Shown piece after piece: positions 10,157 to 18,200 of a stretch of 64,000 nucleotides of DNA. The translations under genes were made by a program, and so were the position numbers. Within the stretch, counting starts at the first letter, position 1; every line of letters starts with the position of its first letter. Source of the stretch: Marinobacter sp. 2_MG-2023 (lineage in GTDB: Bacteria; Pseudomonadota; Gammaproteobacteria; Pseudomonadales; Oleiphilaceae); the NCBI RefSeq assembly GCF_030546935.1, contig NZ_JAUOPH010000004.1, forward strand, positions 372,001-436,000. The letters are read 5' to 3'. Under the pieces are notes generated by a model. That model was not told where the DNA came from. It worked only from the letters and a program-made list of their open reading frames with translations, and ran no database searches.

Positions 10157-10192
10157 CCACTTGCCGACATTTTCATGCGCAAGGCTTCTAAC

Positions 10193-10232
10193 AAGCCCCT
10201 GTGGACCTTTTGTCGTTCACAGGGGCTTTTTT
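10193..10232 (+). terminator. Rho-independent terminator of the ABC operon
   Basis: AAGCCCCTGTG pairs with CACAGGGGCTT to give an 11-bp perfect stem with a 14-base loop, followed by a run of Ts. It lies 37 bases after the ATPase stop. Confidence 0.9.
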
Positions 10233-10306
10233 AGGGCCTCCACTAAAGAAACAGATCACCAGCGCAAAGACTCCATACTCGGCTACTTCTTGAACACCTC
10301 CTCGCG

Positions 10307-10336
10307 TGATGATATATATGATGCTATATGTCATCA
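10307..10336. promoter_or_regulatory. Imperfect palindrome before vapBC (candidate autoregulatory operator)
   Basis: TGATGATATAT and ATATGTCATCA form 11-base arms with one mismatch, centred about 35 bases before the antitoxin start. VapB antitoxins normally repress their own operon through such sites. Binding is inferred. Confidence 0.55.
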
Positions 10337-10356
10337 AAACTGAGGATAACACGCTC

Positions 10357-10563
10357 ATGCGTACTACCGTGACCATCGATGAGGAGCTCTACCAGCAGGC
10401 GCTGGACATGGCTGATCCCGACATGGATAAGGCTGAGCTGTTTCGGGAAGCTATCAAAACGTTTGTAAGAGTTCGCGCGGCCAAACGCCTTGCCGCCCTT
10501 GGTGGTGACGCCCCCGACATGGAGTCCATTCCTCGCCGTCACGAAGTCACGCCTACATCATGA
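10357..10563 (+). CDS. vapB: VapB-type antitoxin
   Basis: This small protein of 68 residues starts MRTTVTIDEELYQQAL, the ribbon-helix-helix N-terminus of the VapB antitoxin family. It would bind DNA at its own promoter and neutralise the adjacent PIN toxin through its C-terminal tail. The ATG at 10357 was chosen over an upstream in-frame ATG at 10306 because the family begins here, a GAGG motif precedes it, and the upstream part lies in the palindromic operator region. Its stop overlaps the toxin start as ATGA, typical of type II modules. Confidence 0.85.
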   Translation: MRTTVTIDEELYQQALDMADPDMDKAELFREAIKTFVRVRAAKRLAALGGDAPDMESIPRRHEVTPTS

Positions 10564-10943
10564 GCGTACTGGTTGATACATCAGTATGGGTAGACCACTT
10601 CCGAAACCGCAATATAGTGCTCACCCACCTTTTGCTCTCCGACAGAGCTCTCACCCACCCCATGGTGATCGCCGAACTGGCCTGCGGCACACCACCCGCG
10701 CCACGAAAACAAACCTTGGGCGATATCGGCTTGCTTCAGCCCGCAACTCAGGCAAACCTTAGCGAAGTCAGAGAGCTAATTGAGCGGGAACAACTCTACG
10801 GTCTTGGCTGTGGCTTGATAGATATCGCGCTGCTGGCATCCACATTGATCACACCGGATGCCCGGCTGTGGACCTTTGATAAACGCCTGGCGACGTTAGC
10901 GTCGCGATTTGATGTGGGCTATCAATACGAAATAGCTGAGTAG
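10560..10943 (+). CDS. vapC: VapC-type PIN-domain ribonuclease toxin
   Basis: This PIN endoribonuclease of 127 residues would cleave tRNA or rRNA when freed from VapB. The acidic metal-binding residues are all in place: Asp6 in VDTSVWVD, Glu39 in VIAEL, Asp88 in LIDIALLAS and Asp107 in TFDKRL. It overlaps the antitoxin stop by four bases. The intact catalytic residues suggest a functional toxin. Its exact RNA target cannot be inferred. The pair is an accessory element between the ABC operon and the PAAR toxin locus. Confidence 0.88.
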   Translation: MSVLVDTSVWVDHFRNRNIVLTHLLLSDRALTHPMVIAELACGTPPAPRKQTLGDIGLLQPATQANLSEVRELIEREQLYGLGCGLIDIALLASTLITPDARLWTFDKRLATLASRFDVGYQYEIAE

Positions 10944-11024
10944 GCAACCAGGCATTGAGAAATAACCAAACTCCAGGCGCAGAATTCTTCGCCAGCTTTC
11001 AGGCAGGACCAAACGCAGAATCCG

Positions 11025-11414
11025 TCAACTAAAATCCAAAGAAAGACCAACCGAAAAGAACACGACACCAGAGAGAAAAAATACGATGTGCGGAAAAGTC
11101 GCCCACAACTTGAGGCTCAACGATAGTGGTTCGACTTCATCACCGTAACGTGCAGAGATTTTTGATCCGTATTTCGGGATTTTCCGAAACGCAAAAAAAG
11201 CAAACACATGAAGCGAGCGCATCCATCGCCCTATAGGCCCACCACCGAAAGACAGCCTCACAGAATCAATCAGTTTTCCTGCGGTACCAATTCGCCGTTC
11301 CACATCAGCAATTCTGGGAAATGCAACCGTCACTATAAATATCACGGAAAGCAGCCCGGTTGGCAGCGAGACCATCAATGCATATTCCCAAAAGGTAAGT
11401 GCGCCATTCTCCAT
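11025..11414 (-). CDS. Membrane protein, second immunity candidate of the PAAR toxin locus
   Basis: This unrecognised small membrane protein has 129 residues with hydrophobic helices near the N-terminus (about 10-33) and the C-terminus (about 105-125). It resembles its neighbour at 11499-11891 along the whole length. Shared features include an IGR...RS.HVFA core, a conserved R..P motif in mid-protein and an SARYGD/ASLLGD segment. The two are therefore diverged paralogues. Lying downstream of a PAAR protein with a glycine-zipper tail, it is probably an inner-membrane immunity protein. A TTG one codon upstream of the ATG is possible. The 80 bases between this gene and vapC hold nothing evident. 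Confidence 0.6.
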   Translation of the reverse strand: MENGALTFWEYALMVSLPTGLLSVIFIVTVAFPRIADVERRIGTAGKLIDSVRLSFGGGPIGRWMRSLHVFAFFAFRKIPKYGSKISARYGDEVEPLSLSLKLWATFPHIVFFLSGVVFFSVGLSLDFS

Positions 11415-11499
11415 CAATAACGACCTTCCTCACCACATTACCAGCATTCCCCCCGACCGTTCCGCCTAACTGCCCCCCAACCGCCGAGCCAAACCAAAC
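11407..11499 (-). pseudogene. Remnant of a glycine-zipper toxin C-terminus between the immunity genes
   Basis: The frame directly after the stop of the first immunity gene reads SAVGGQLGGTVGGNAGNVV and then a short charged tail. This resembles the end of the upstream PAAR toxin (VGGAVGGQIAGDAGEDMG, then a charged tail). No start codon or N-terminal part is present. It looks like a leftover toxin tip paired with the second immunity gene, whose start it overlaps. The similarity rests on a short glycine-rich stretch, so low complexity could mislead. Confidence 0.45.
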
Positions 11500-11891
11500 T
11501 AACCCATCTTTATAATCGCATTTGCAGTTAGTGCAATAGCAAGCATACCGAAAAGGAACAAGGCGGGAACAAGAACCCATGCTTGCCAGCTTCTAGGTAT
11601 ACAAACATCCGGATCTCCAAGCAGCGATGCTCTTTGCTTAAAAAAGGAACCGGGAAAATTTCGCAGTATGAGATATGCAAATACATTGCTGCTTCTGAAA
11701 AACCGACCAATCATCCGCCCTTGCCAGAACATTCTCGCTGTAGCGATACCTCCTGTATCAGTGCCAACGCGGTCCTCAATCAAAACTACGTATCTGAATC
11801 CGGTGGTAATAATGAAAGGGAGTGGTATCAGCCCCAGGAAAAGACTGTAAAAGCCTATGTACGCCAAGATGGTGATAGTCTCGTCAGTCAC
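11499..11891 (-). CDS. Membrane protein, first immunity candidate of the PAAR toxin
   Basis: This 130-residue protein starts at a GTG that overlaps the toxin stop by eight bases (GTGACTGA), so toxin and immunity candidate are coupled. Hydrophobic helices lie at about 8-32 and 103-125, with a basic middle section between them. No named family was recognised. It is a diverged paralogue of the protein at 11025-11414. Immediate coupling to a PAAR protein with a membrane-active tail makes an inner-membrane immunity role the most economical reading. There is no direct evidence for that function. Confidence 0.65.
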   Translation of the reverse strand: MTDETITILAYIGFYSLFLGLIPLPFIITTGFRYVVLIEDRVGTDTGGIATARMFWQGRMIGRFFRSSNVFAYLILRNFPGSFFKQRASLLGDPDVCIPRSWQAWVLVPALFLFGMLAIALTANAIIKMG

Positions 11892-13380
11892 GGTTTCGAA
11901 CCTCGTAGATCAACTGCCCCATGTCTTCTCCTGCATCGCCAGCTATCTGGCCGCCCACTGCACCGCCAACGCCAGCGGCAATAATCCCACATGCAACCCC
12001 ACCAATGCCGCCAGTGCCAACTCCGACCACGGTACACAGTATTGGTGCAACGTAAGCCCCAACTGAACCGCCTAAAACAGAACCTGCCAAGCGTCCCGAC
12101 TCAGTATGGCTCACTTGATGGCACTGCTCAGCTCGACCAATCGAACACGCTTCGTAGATCTTATATCCCGCGAACCCAACATCAAGCGCGATAGCTAAAC
12201 GCCCCCCTTTTTCGATGAGCCCTGCAGCCTTAGAGGCTCTCGTGTAGTTCGTCCCATAACCCGGTATCCCGCCAACTCCCGAAGCTTTCCACTCATGCAC
12301 AATGCTCTTGGAAGACAAGCCCAATGCCCGCTTGAGTTTCGCGTTGTCGTCTAAAGACATCCCTTTTCTGGCGACTTTACCGAGCGCAAAGTCCAGCTTC
12401 GTAAACAGTCGCTGGCGGCGCTCAAAAAACTCCGAATGGCTAAGTGTTCCATGTTTTCGGAAGGTATCCTGGTGCAGAACTTCCAGCTCCTTCAATGTGG
12501 TATTGATGCTCTTGATTTGCTGGCCAATCATTGTGGCACCTACACCAAGCCCAGTTGCGGTGCTTGAGGTCATCATTTCCAATAAATCGTAGTGATCTAC
12601 AATGAACTGGGCTTCCGGCTCACTGAGTTGTCGAACTTCCTGATTCACCTGCTCAGCGACTTGCATCAGGTCGTTTTCCTCAACCGTGCACTCAAGGCTG
12701 TTCGGGTCAGCAATCACGATCATTTCACCAGGCAGGGCCCGGTTACCCAGGCCCGGATTCAGGCGTTCGAAATTATCTGGTTTGGCTGATGCATCGCCAT
12801 AGAGCAATGTAAGTAGTCCAAGCTTGCTCATGGGCTGACGCACGATGTGAAATCCCGGTTCGCTCAAAAGCTGATCCGGCTTCTGGGCGAGGTTGCCTGA
12901 AATACCCTCGACAGGGGCCACGCTTTGGACAGAGACTGGTGATTGCTGCGGAGAGGCCTGCGGGCTAACCGCTTCCGCCGCTTTAGCCGGGGATATTCTA
13001 TTCTGTAGTGCCGAAGCCTGAGCGGCTGCAAAAGTACCTCCCTCGGATAATGTTGTCGGTGACACCCCCGAGAATGTGGCGGGTGTATGAGTATCACCAA
13101 TCACCACCGACCCTGAACCAATCGTTACACCCCCACAGGAAATCGCACTACCCGTTACGGCTGCGGGTATGCCATTGATCATCACGGTGCCAGAACCGTC
13201 AGCGATCACGCGCGGGTGCGAAGAGTGCTTAGGCTTGGAGTGAGGCGCTAGTGGATCACCAACCCGGGCTACGGGTTTGCCATCAATCAGAACATCGGGG
13301 GAACCGGCAATAACCGGCGTAGGCGGGAAACCTTCGTGATCGGAGCCCATGTCTCCGAGAAGCACAACTGCTTTACTCAT
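11884..13380 (-). CDS. PAAR-domain effector with LysM-like domain and glycine-zipper C-terminus
   Basis: The protein has 498 residues. Residues 1-98 form a PAAR domain (DGKPVARVGD, then SSHPRVIADGSGTVMING, and the segment AISCGGVTIGSGSVVIGD), the tip that sharpens a type VI secretion spike. A Pro/Ser/Gln-rich linker follows to about 165. Residues 176-225 look LysM-like (FERLNPGLGNRALPGEMIVI). A helical region spans 226-365. The tail at 430-485 is hydrophobic and packed with GxxxG-type repeats (GGSVGAYV, GVGTGGIGG, GVGGAVGGQIAG), as in pore-forming toxins. The ATG at 13380 has an AAAGGA site. A longer reading to 13569 lacks support. No other type VI genes are in the window, so the effector is an orphan. 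Pore formation is inferred from composition only. Confidence 0.75.
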   Translation of the reverse strand: MSKAVVLLGDMGSDHEGFPPTPVIAGSPDVLIDGKPVARVGDPLAPHSKPKHSSHPRVIADGSGTVMINGIPAAVTGSAISCGGVTIGSGSVVIGDTHTPATFSGVSPTTLSEGGTFAAAQASALQNRISPAKAAEAVSPQASPQQSPVSVQSVAPVEGISGNLAQKPDQLLSEPGFHIVRQPMSKLGLLTLLYGDASAKPDNFERLNPGLGNRALPGEMIVIADPNSLECTVEENDLMQVAEQVNQEVRQLSEPEAQFIVDHYDLLEMMTSSTATGLGVGATMIGQQIKSINTTLKELEVLHQDTFRKHGTLSHSEFFERRQRLFTKLDFALGKVARKGMSLDDNAKLKRALGLSSKSIVHEWKASGVGGIPGYGTNYTRASKAAGLIEKGGRLAIALDVGFAGYKIYEACSIGRAEQCHQVSHTESGRLAGSVLGGSVGAYVAPILCTVVGVGTGGIGGVACGIIAAGVGGAVGGQIAGDAGEDMGQLIYEVRNRD

Positions 13381-13546
13381 GTCGCATCCTTTGCGTTGTT
13401 TTCTTCCTTGAAACCAGACCGCACACCTTCGAGCCAGCCAGGCTCTGTCGGTATGAACGAGCATCTTATACCGAAGGGGCGCAGAGGCCAAACCAGGCAA
13501 AACCTCGGTGGTCTGGCTGTGCCCGGCATCACAGTGGCCAGGCACC

Positions 13547-13580
13547 GCTGTTAACTGTATTATCGCCAAAGGTTAACAGC
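13547..13580. promoter_or_regulatory. BirA-type operator before bioA
   Basis: GCTGTTAAC and GTTAACAGC form perfect 9-base arms 16 bases apart. This resembles the BirA operator, known as TTGTAAACC, a 14-16 base spacer and GGTTTACAA. It ends 44 bases before bioA, and a TATTAT sequence lies within the spacer. Repression of bioA by biotinyl-AMP-bound BirA is inferred. Confidence 0.7.
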
Positions 13581-13624
13581 CAGACTTTTTCATTGTAGAA
13601 CCATCGTCTTATCGGAGCTCCCAT

Positions 13625-14974
13625 ATGCGCAATGCCGACCTTGTCGCCCGCGGCCTGAAATCCGTGTGGCACCCTTGCACCCAAATGAAAGACCACGAAA
13701 CTCTACCTCTGGTCCCGATCAAACGGGGCGAAGGCGTCTGGCTGGAGGATTTTGAAAACAACCGGTTTATCGACGCGGTCAGCTCCTGGTGGGTAAACCT
13801 GTTCGGCCACGCCAACCCCAGAATCAACGCTGCGATCCAGAAGCAGATCGGTGAGTTAGAGCATGTCATTCTGGCCGGTTTTACCCATGAACCCGTCGTC
13901 AATCTTTCCGAGCGGCTCATTGAGGTTACGCCTGAAGGCCTTAATAAATGCTTCTACGCCGACAACGGCTCATCAGCCATAGAAGCTGCGCTCAAGATGA
14001 GCTTCCACTACTGGAAGAATCTGGGAAAGCCCGGCAAAAAGAACTTCGTAAACCTTAGCAACAGTTACCACGGCGAAACCCTGGGTGCCCTGGCTCTGGG
14101 GGATGTAGCTTTGTACAAGAACACCTACCAGCCATTGCTGATGGAAGTGCTAACCGCGCCCTCGCCAGACGCTTACAACAAGGAAGAAGGCGAAACCGAC
14201 GAAGCCTATGCCCTGCGCCAGTTTGAGGTTATGGAAACGCTACTGGCAGAGAAGCATGAGGAAATCTGTGCCGTTGTGGTGGAACCGCTGATCCAGTGCG
14301 CCGGTGGCATGCGCATGCACCACCCGATTTACCACACCAAACTACGCGAAGCCTGTGACCGCTATAACATTCATCTGATCGCAGACGAAATCGCCGTCGG
14401 CTTTGGGCGCACCGGTACTCTGTTCGCCTGCGAGCAGTCGGGTATCACCCCGGATTTCATGTGCCTTTCAAAAGGGCTGACCGCCGGCTACCTGCCGCTA
14501 TCCGTAGTATTGACCACCGATACCGTCTACAACGCTTTCTATGATGATTACGAAACCCTGAAGGCCTTTCTGCACAGCCACAGCTATACCGGAAACCCCA
14601 TCGGTTGTGCAGTAGCACTGGCAACACTCGATATTTTCCGCGACGATAATGTAATTGAGAATAACCGCCGGCTTTCAGCCTGTATGGCTGACTCCGTCGC
14701 CCATCTTGCCGATCACCCCAACGTCGGGGATATCCGCCAGCACGGGATGACGCTCGCAGTGGAAATGGTGAAGGACAAAGCCTCGAAAACGCCTTTTCCC
14801 TGGCAGGAGCGTCGGGGTGTTCGAGTTTATCAGCACTCTCTCACGCGTGAGGCCTTGCTTCGACCCCTGGGTAATGTGGTTTACTTCATGCCGCCTTACG
14901 TCATCACCGAAGACCAGATCCGCCACCTGGCCCAGGTCGCGACCGAAGGCATCAACATAGCCGTTCGGGACTGA
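13625..14974 (+). CDS. bioA: Adenosylmethionine-8-amino-7-oxononanoate aminotransferase
   Basis: This PLP enzyme converts KAPA to DAPA with SAM as amino donor, in biotin synthesis. It has 449 residues. Class III aminotransferase features are YADNGSSAIEAALKM, SYHGETLGALALGD, the cofactor Asp in LIADEIAVGFGRTG and the Schiff-base lysine in CLSKGLTAGYLPLS. WHPCTQMKDHE near the start is specific to BioA. The other bio genes are not adjacent, so bioA stands alone here, with its own BirA-like operator upstream. A GGAG site precedes the ATG. Sixteen bases separate it from rsmE, so the two may be co-transcribed. Confidence 0.95.
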   Translation: MRNADLVARGLKSVWHPCTQMKDHETLPLVPIKRGEGVWLEDFENNRFIDAVSSWWVNLFGHANPRINAAIQKQIGELEHVILAGFTHEPVVNLSERLIEVTPEGLNKCFYADNGSSAIEAALKMSFHYWKNLGKPGKKNFVNLSNSYHGETLGALALGDVALYKNTYQPLLMEVLTAPSPDAYNKEEGETDEAYALRQFEVMETLLAEKHEEICAVVVEPLIQCAGGMRMHHPIYHTKLREACDRYNIHLIADEIAVGFGRTGTLFACEQSGITPDFMCLSKGLTAGYLPLSVVLTTDTVYNAFYDDYETLKAFLHSHSYTGNPIGCAVALATLDIFRDDNVIENNRRLSACMADSVAHLADHPNVGDIRQHGMTLAVEMVKDKASKTPFPWQERRGVRVYQHSLTREALLRPLGNVVYFMPPYVITEDQIRHLAQVATEGINIAVRD

Positions 14975-14989
14975 CCAAGGTAAACACGC

Positions 14990-15724
14990 ATGCGTATCCC
15001 AAGAATTTATACCGATTCGCCACTAAGCGAAGGCCACCAATCGGATCTGGACGAAAACGCCACCCAACATGTTGGCAGGGTATTGCGCATGCAGCCAGGC
15101 CAGGAGCTGAGACTGTTTAACGGCGATGGCCAGGACTACCCTGCCACTATTACTGAAGCGGGCAAGAAGCGTGTGGAAGTACTCGTGGGAGCGCCCGAGA
15201 CAAACCACACAGAATCGCCGCTGCAGATCACTCTTGGCCAGGCCCTTTCCAAAGGCGACCGAATGGATTATGCCGTGCAGAAAGCGGTGGAAATGGGCGT
15301 CACCCGCATAGTGCCGCTCACCACCGAGCGCTGCGAGGTAAAACTCAAAGGCGACCGTGAAGACAAGCGATTGCGTCACTGGCAATCCATTGCTGTAAGC
15401 GCCGCGGAACAATGTGGTCGCGCCCGGGTGCCCGAAGTCCTGCCAGTTATGACGGTGGCACAGTGGCTAGAGCACAGCCACAACTGCGATCTGCGCCTGG
15501 TGTTACACCACCGCACTGAACAGTCACTGGAATCCATGGCCAAACCCGACAGCATAGCCCTGATGATCGGACCGGAGGGCGGCTTGACTGCCGATGAAAT
15601 TGCACACGCAGAGAAAGACGGATTCATGCCTGTGGCACTTGGCCCCCGTGTTCTCAGGACAGAAACCGCACCGGTCGCAGCCATGGCCCTTTGCCACTGG
15701 TTATGGGGTGACATTGGGCACTAG
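14990..15724 (+). CDS. rsmE: 16S rRNA (uracil-1498-N3)-methyltransferase
   Basis: This SPOUT-family enzyme methylates U1498 of 16S rRNA in the 30S subunit using SAM. It has 244 residues. The N-terminal PUA-like part includes QHVGRVLRM and LRLFNGDG. The C-terminal knotted domain holds LMIGPEGGLTADEI and LGPRVLRTETAPVAA, the SAM-binding loops of RsmE. It lies 16 bases after bioA. No anomaly was seen. Confidence 0.94.
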   Translation: MRIPRIYTDSPLSEGHQSDLDENATQHVGRVLRMQPGQELRLFNGDGQDYPATITEAGKKRVEVLVGAPETNHTESPLQITLGQALSKGDRMDYAVQKAVEMGVTRIVPLTTERCEVKLKGDREDKRLRHWQSIAVSAAEQCGRARVPEVLPVMTVAQWLEHSHNCDLRLVLHHRTEQSLESMAKPDSIALMIGPEGGLTADEIAHAEKDGFMPVALGPRVLRTETAPVAAMALCHWLWGDIGH

Positions 15725-15820
15725 CGCCGCTTTTAAGGGGCTGGCGAGTCATTGACAGGCACAGGCCTTCCACACATGCTCCATCCCACAGACATAATCA
15801 AAAAGTGAGTACGAGCCCGG

Positions 15821-17050
15821 ATGACAAGCCTGTTTAGTAACCCAGAATTCTGGCAATACCTCAGCATCCCCATTATTGCGGCACTCATTGGCTGGACCAC
15901 CAACTGGCTCGCCATCAAGATGACTTTCTTCCCACTGGAGTTCGTTGGCAAACCGCCCCTGTTGGGCTGGCAGGGCATCATTCCATCAAAAGCCCGGAAA
16001 ATGGCTGCTATCAGTGTCGACGCTACAATTTCCAAAATCGGCACTGTGCGGGAAATTTTCCAGCAGATTGACCCCAGAGTACTCGCCACCCACATTGTCC
16101 ACTCCGTTGAGCCTCGCATTGAAGAATACGTGGACGAACTGATGCTTAGAGAGCACCCCACATTCTGGGAAAACCTTCCCGCTTCAGCGCGAAAAATGGT
16201 CTACGACCGGGTGCGTAAATCTACACCTCAGCTTGTAGACAACCTGGTGGACGACATATCTGACAACGTCGAAGATCTGCTTGATATCAAAGGCATGGTT
16301 ATTGAGAGGCTGGCTGCAGACAAACAGTTGCTGAACCGCATCTTTCTGGAATGCGGCGAGGTCGAATTCCGCTTCATTGTAAACTCCGGCCTTTACTTCG
16401 GTTTCCTGTTCGGCCTGATTCAGATGGCCGTCTGGTACTTCTATCAGAACTGGTGGGTGTTGCCCGTTTTCGGGTTACTAGTGGGCTGGGCAACCAACTG
16501 GATTGCACTGAATGTTATCTTCCGGCCTTTGCGTGCCAGGAAGATCGGACCATTCCGCATTCAGGGCCTGTTCCTCAAACGGCAACCCGAGGTCGCGGAA
16601 TCCTTCTGCCACATAGTGACCCACGAAATCCTTACCGTCGGGAATATCATCAACGCTATTCTGGAAGGCCCCAAGGGTGACCGCGCCCGCAATATGGTAA
16701 AAAAGCACATCAAACCTCTGGTCGACGAAACGGCTGGCATGGGCAAGGCACTGACACAGATGGCGTTTGGCCCTACAGGCTTTGCCACCCTCAAAAACCA
16801 GGTGGGCGAAAAAGCCATCGAGATATCTAAAACATCCTTTAATAATCCGGTGTTCGAAACCGACCGCGCACGCGCCGTTGAGTCTATTATGGTCGAGCGA
16901 ATGGTTGCCCTGTCATCGGTAGAGTTTCAGGATCTTCTGCGCCCCTGTTTTCAGGAAGATGAGATCAAGTTGATTCTGGTAGGTGCCACGCTCGGCTGTG
17001 CGGCAGGTATATGCCAGCTTGTTTTCGTATTTGGTGGCGCACTGGTATAA
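15821..17050 (+). CDS. DUF445 family membrane protein
   Basis: This conserved protein of 409 residues has a hydrophobic helix near the N-terminus (IIAALIGWTTNWLAIKM, about 18-34), internal helices at about 190-225 and a C-terminal helix (VGATLGCAAGICQLVFVFGG). The repeated GW.TNW.A motif near both membrane regions is typical of the DUF445 (YheB-like) family. Function is not established. The topology suggests an inner-membrane protein with a large helical soluble section. It follows rsmE after about 100 bases, in which no strong site was seen. Confidence 0.75.
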   Translation: MTSLFSNPEFWQYLSIPIIAALIGWTTNWLAIKMTFFPLEFVGKPPLLGWQGIIPSKARKMAAISVDATISKIGTVREIFQQIDPRVLATHIVHSVEPRIEEYVDELMLREHPTFWENLPASARKMVYDRVRKSTPQLVDNLVDDISDNVEDLLDIKGMVIERLAADKQLLNRIFLECGEVEFRFIVNSGLYFGFLFGLIQMAVWYFYQNWWVLPVFGLLVGWATNWIALNVIFRPLRARKIGPFRIQGLFLKRQPEVAESFCHIVTHEILTVGNIINAILEGPKGDRARNMVKKHIKPLVDETAGMGKALTQMAFGPTGFATLKNQVGEKAIEISKTSFNNPVFETDRARAVESIMVERMVALSSVEFQDLLRPCFQEDEIKLILVGATLGCAAGICQLVFVFGGALV

Positions 17051-17159
17051 CCGCCCTACTGGCCTTAACGGGTTTGGCCTGTGCAAGCCTGCGGTGTACC
17101 TCTATACTGCGGGATATGAGTGCGTACTCTTTCACGACTGATTGATCCGGAGGGTGTGA

Positions 17160-18200
17160 ATGCCAGGCTTCTTTTCCTGGATTGCAGGCTTTTTCAAGAC
17201 AGCAGAACCGCCACCTTCTCCAATGGCTGAGGCCAGGCTGTTTAATCCTGCGAAAACCACAGAACAAGGTGAAGTACCGGAGAACACCCAGGACCTTACC
17301 CTGCAACTTGAAGAAAACCTGTTCTGCTGGCTTCTGGACACGGGGCCTTCAAACCTGCACTCAGAATCAAGCTCATGGGACGCAGTGCTTCAGGAGCTTC
17401 AATCCCGCCTTACAAATAACACGATGGAAGAGGTTCCGAGACGGCCCATGACGCTGCCGATGCTCATGAAAGCCCTCTCGGATGAGGGTTCTGACCGTCA
17501 TAAGCTGACGCAGATTATTCTTGGTGACCCCGCTCTGACGGACCAGATTCTGCAAGTTGCGAACAGCCCGTATTTCCGCACCGGGGAGCACACCATCGAG
17601 TCTGTCGACCAGGCTGTCTTTGTACTCGGAATGAACGGCATCCGAAATGTGATCTCTGCTGCGGTTATGCGCCCTATGATGGCCGCCCGTAACAGCCGGG
17701 AAGCGCTGTTCGCCCAGAGGGCCTGGGCCTGGGGCCTTACATGCGCACGCGCTGCCGAGTTTATCGCCGATATCCGCAACGAAGACACAGGTGCACTTTT
17801 TACGGCCGGCTTGTTGCCGGCGCTTTCCTATATAACGATTCGCCGGGAGCTTCAGCGCATTTGCAAAGCTCAACGTGGCAGCGATGAACCCGATACCGCC
17901 TTGATACGCAACGCAATTTCACGCTATCAGTGGGTGGCTTGCCAGCTAATTGCAAGCGAATGGAACCTGCCGCCCAAGTACCACGCTTACCTGATGGCAG
18001 CAGAGCGCCCTGCCCCGGATCAGGAAGAAACGACATTGATCGACGGCATGGTAATAGGCAGTCGCGAAGTCCTGCGCCACGCCCACCAACGAAATCTGCC
18101 CGAAGAAGATCTCAACAAGATTGTACACCTTACCCCGGAGCAGACCGGTCGCGTGCGTACAGCGCTGAAAGCTTTGCTCAACCAGGGGGCTAGGGGCTGA
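17160..18200 (+). CDS. HDOD-domain signalling protein
   Basis: The protein has 346 residues with an HDOD domain (PF08668) at about 90-300. Recognisable segments are RRPMTLPMLMKAL, ILGDPALTDQILQVANSP and AVFVLGMNGIRNVISAAVM. HDOD proteins resemble HD phosphohydrolases without the catalytic HD pair and act in signalling or stress control, often alongside two-component systems. No other output domain is present. The start has a CCGGAGG ribosome site. The 3' end overlaps the convergent yihY-like gene by 11 bases. A TATACT at about 17102 could be a -10 element. Confidence 0.85.
   Translation: MPGFFSWIAGFFKTAEPPPSPMAEARLFNPAKTTEQGEVPENTQDLTLQLEENLFCWLLDTGPSNLHSESSSWDAVLQELQSRLTNNTMEEVPRRPMTLPMLMKALSDEGSDRHKLTQIILGDPALTDQILQVANSPYFRTGEHTIESVDQAVFVLGMNGIRNVISAAVMRPMMAARNSREALFAQRAWAWGLTCARAAEFIADIRNEDTGALFTAGLLPALSYITIRRELQRICKAQRGSDEPDTALIRNAISRYQWVACQLIASEWNLPPKYHAYLMAAERPAPDQEETTLIDGMVIGSREVLRHAHQRNLPEEDLNKIVHLTPEQTGRVRTALKALLNQGARG

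Noticed and set aside
11305..11580. Complete 91-codon gene across the two immunity genes
   Set aside because: It overlaps both immunity genes heavily. Only the glycine-rich middle resembles anything, so it was recorded as a toxin remnant instead.
13381..13569. N-terminal extension of the PAAR protein
   Set aside because: The PAAR domain begins directly at the ATG at 13380, which has a good ribosome site. The upstream part overlaps the bioA operator region and is not conserved in character.
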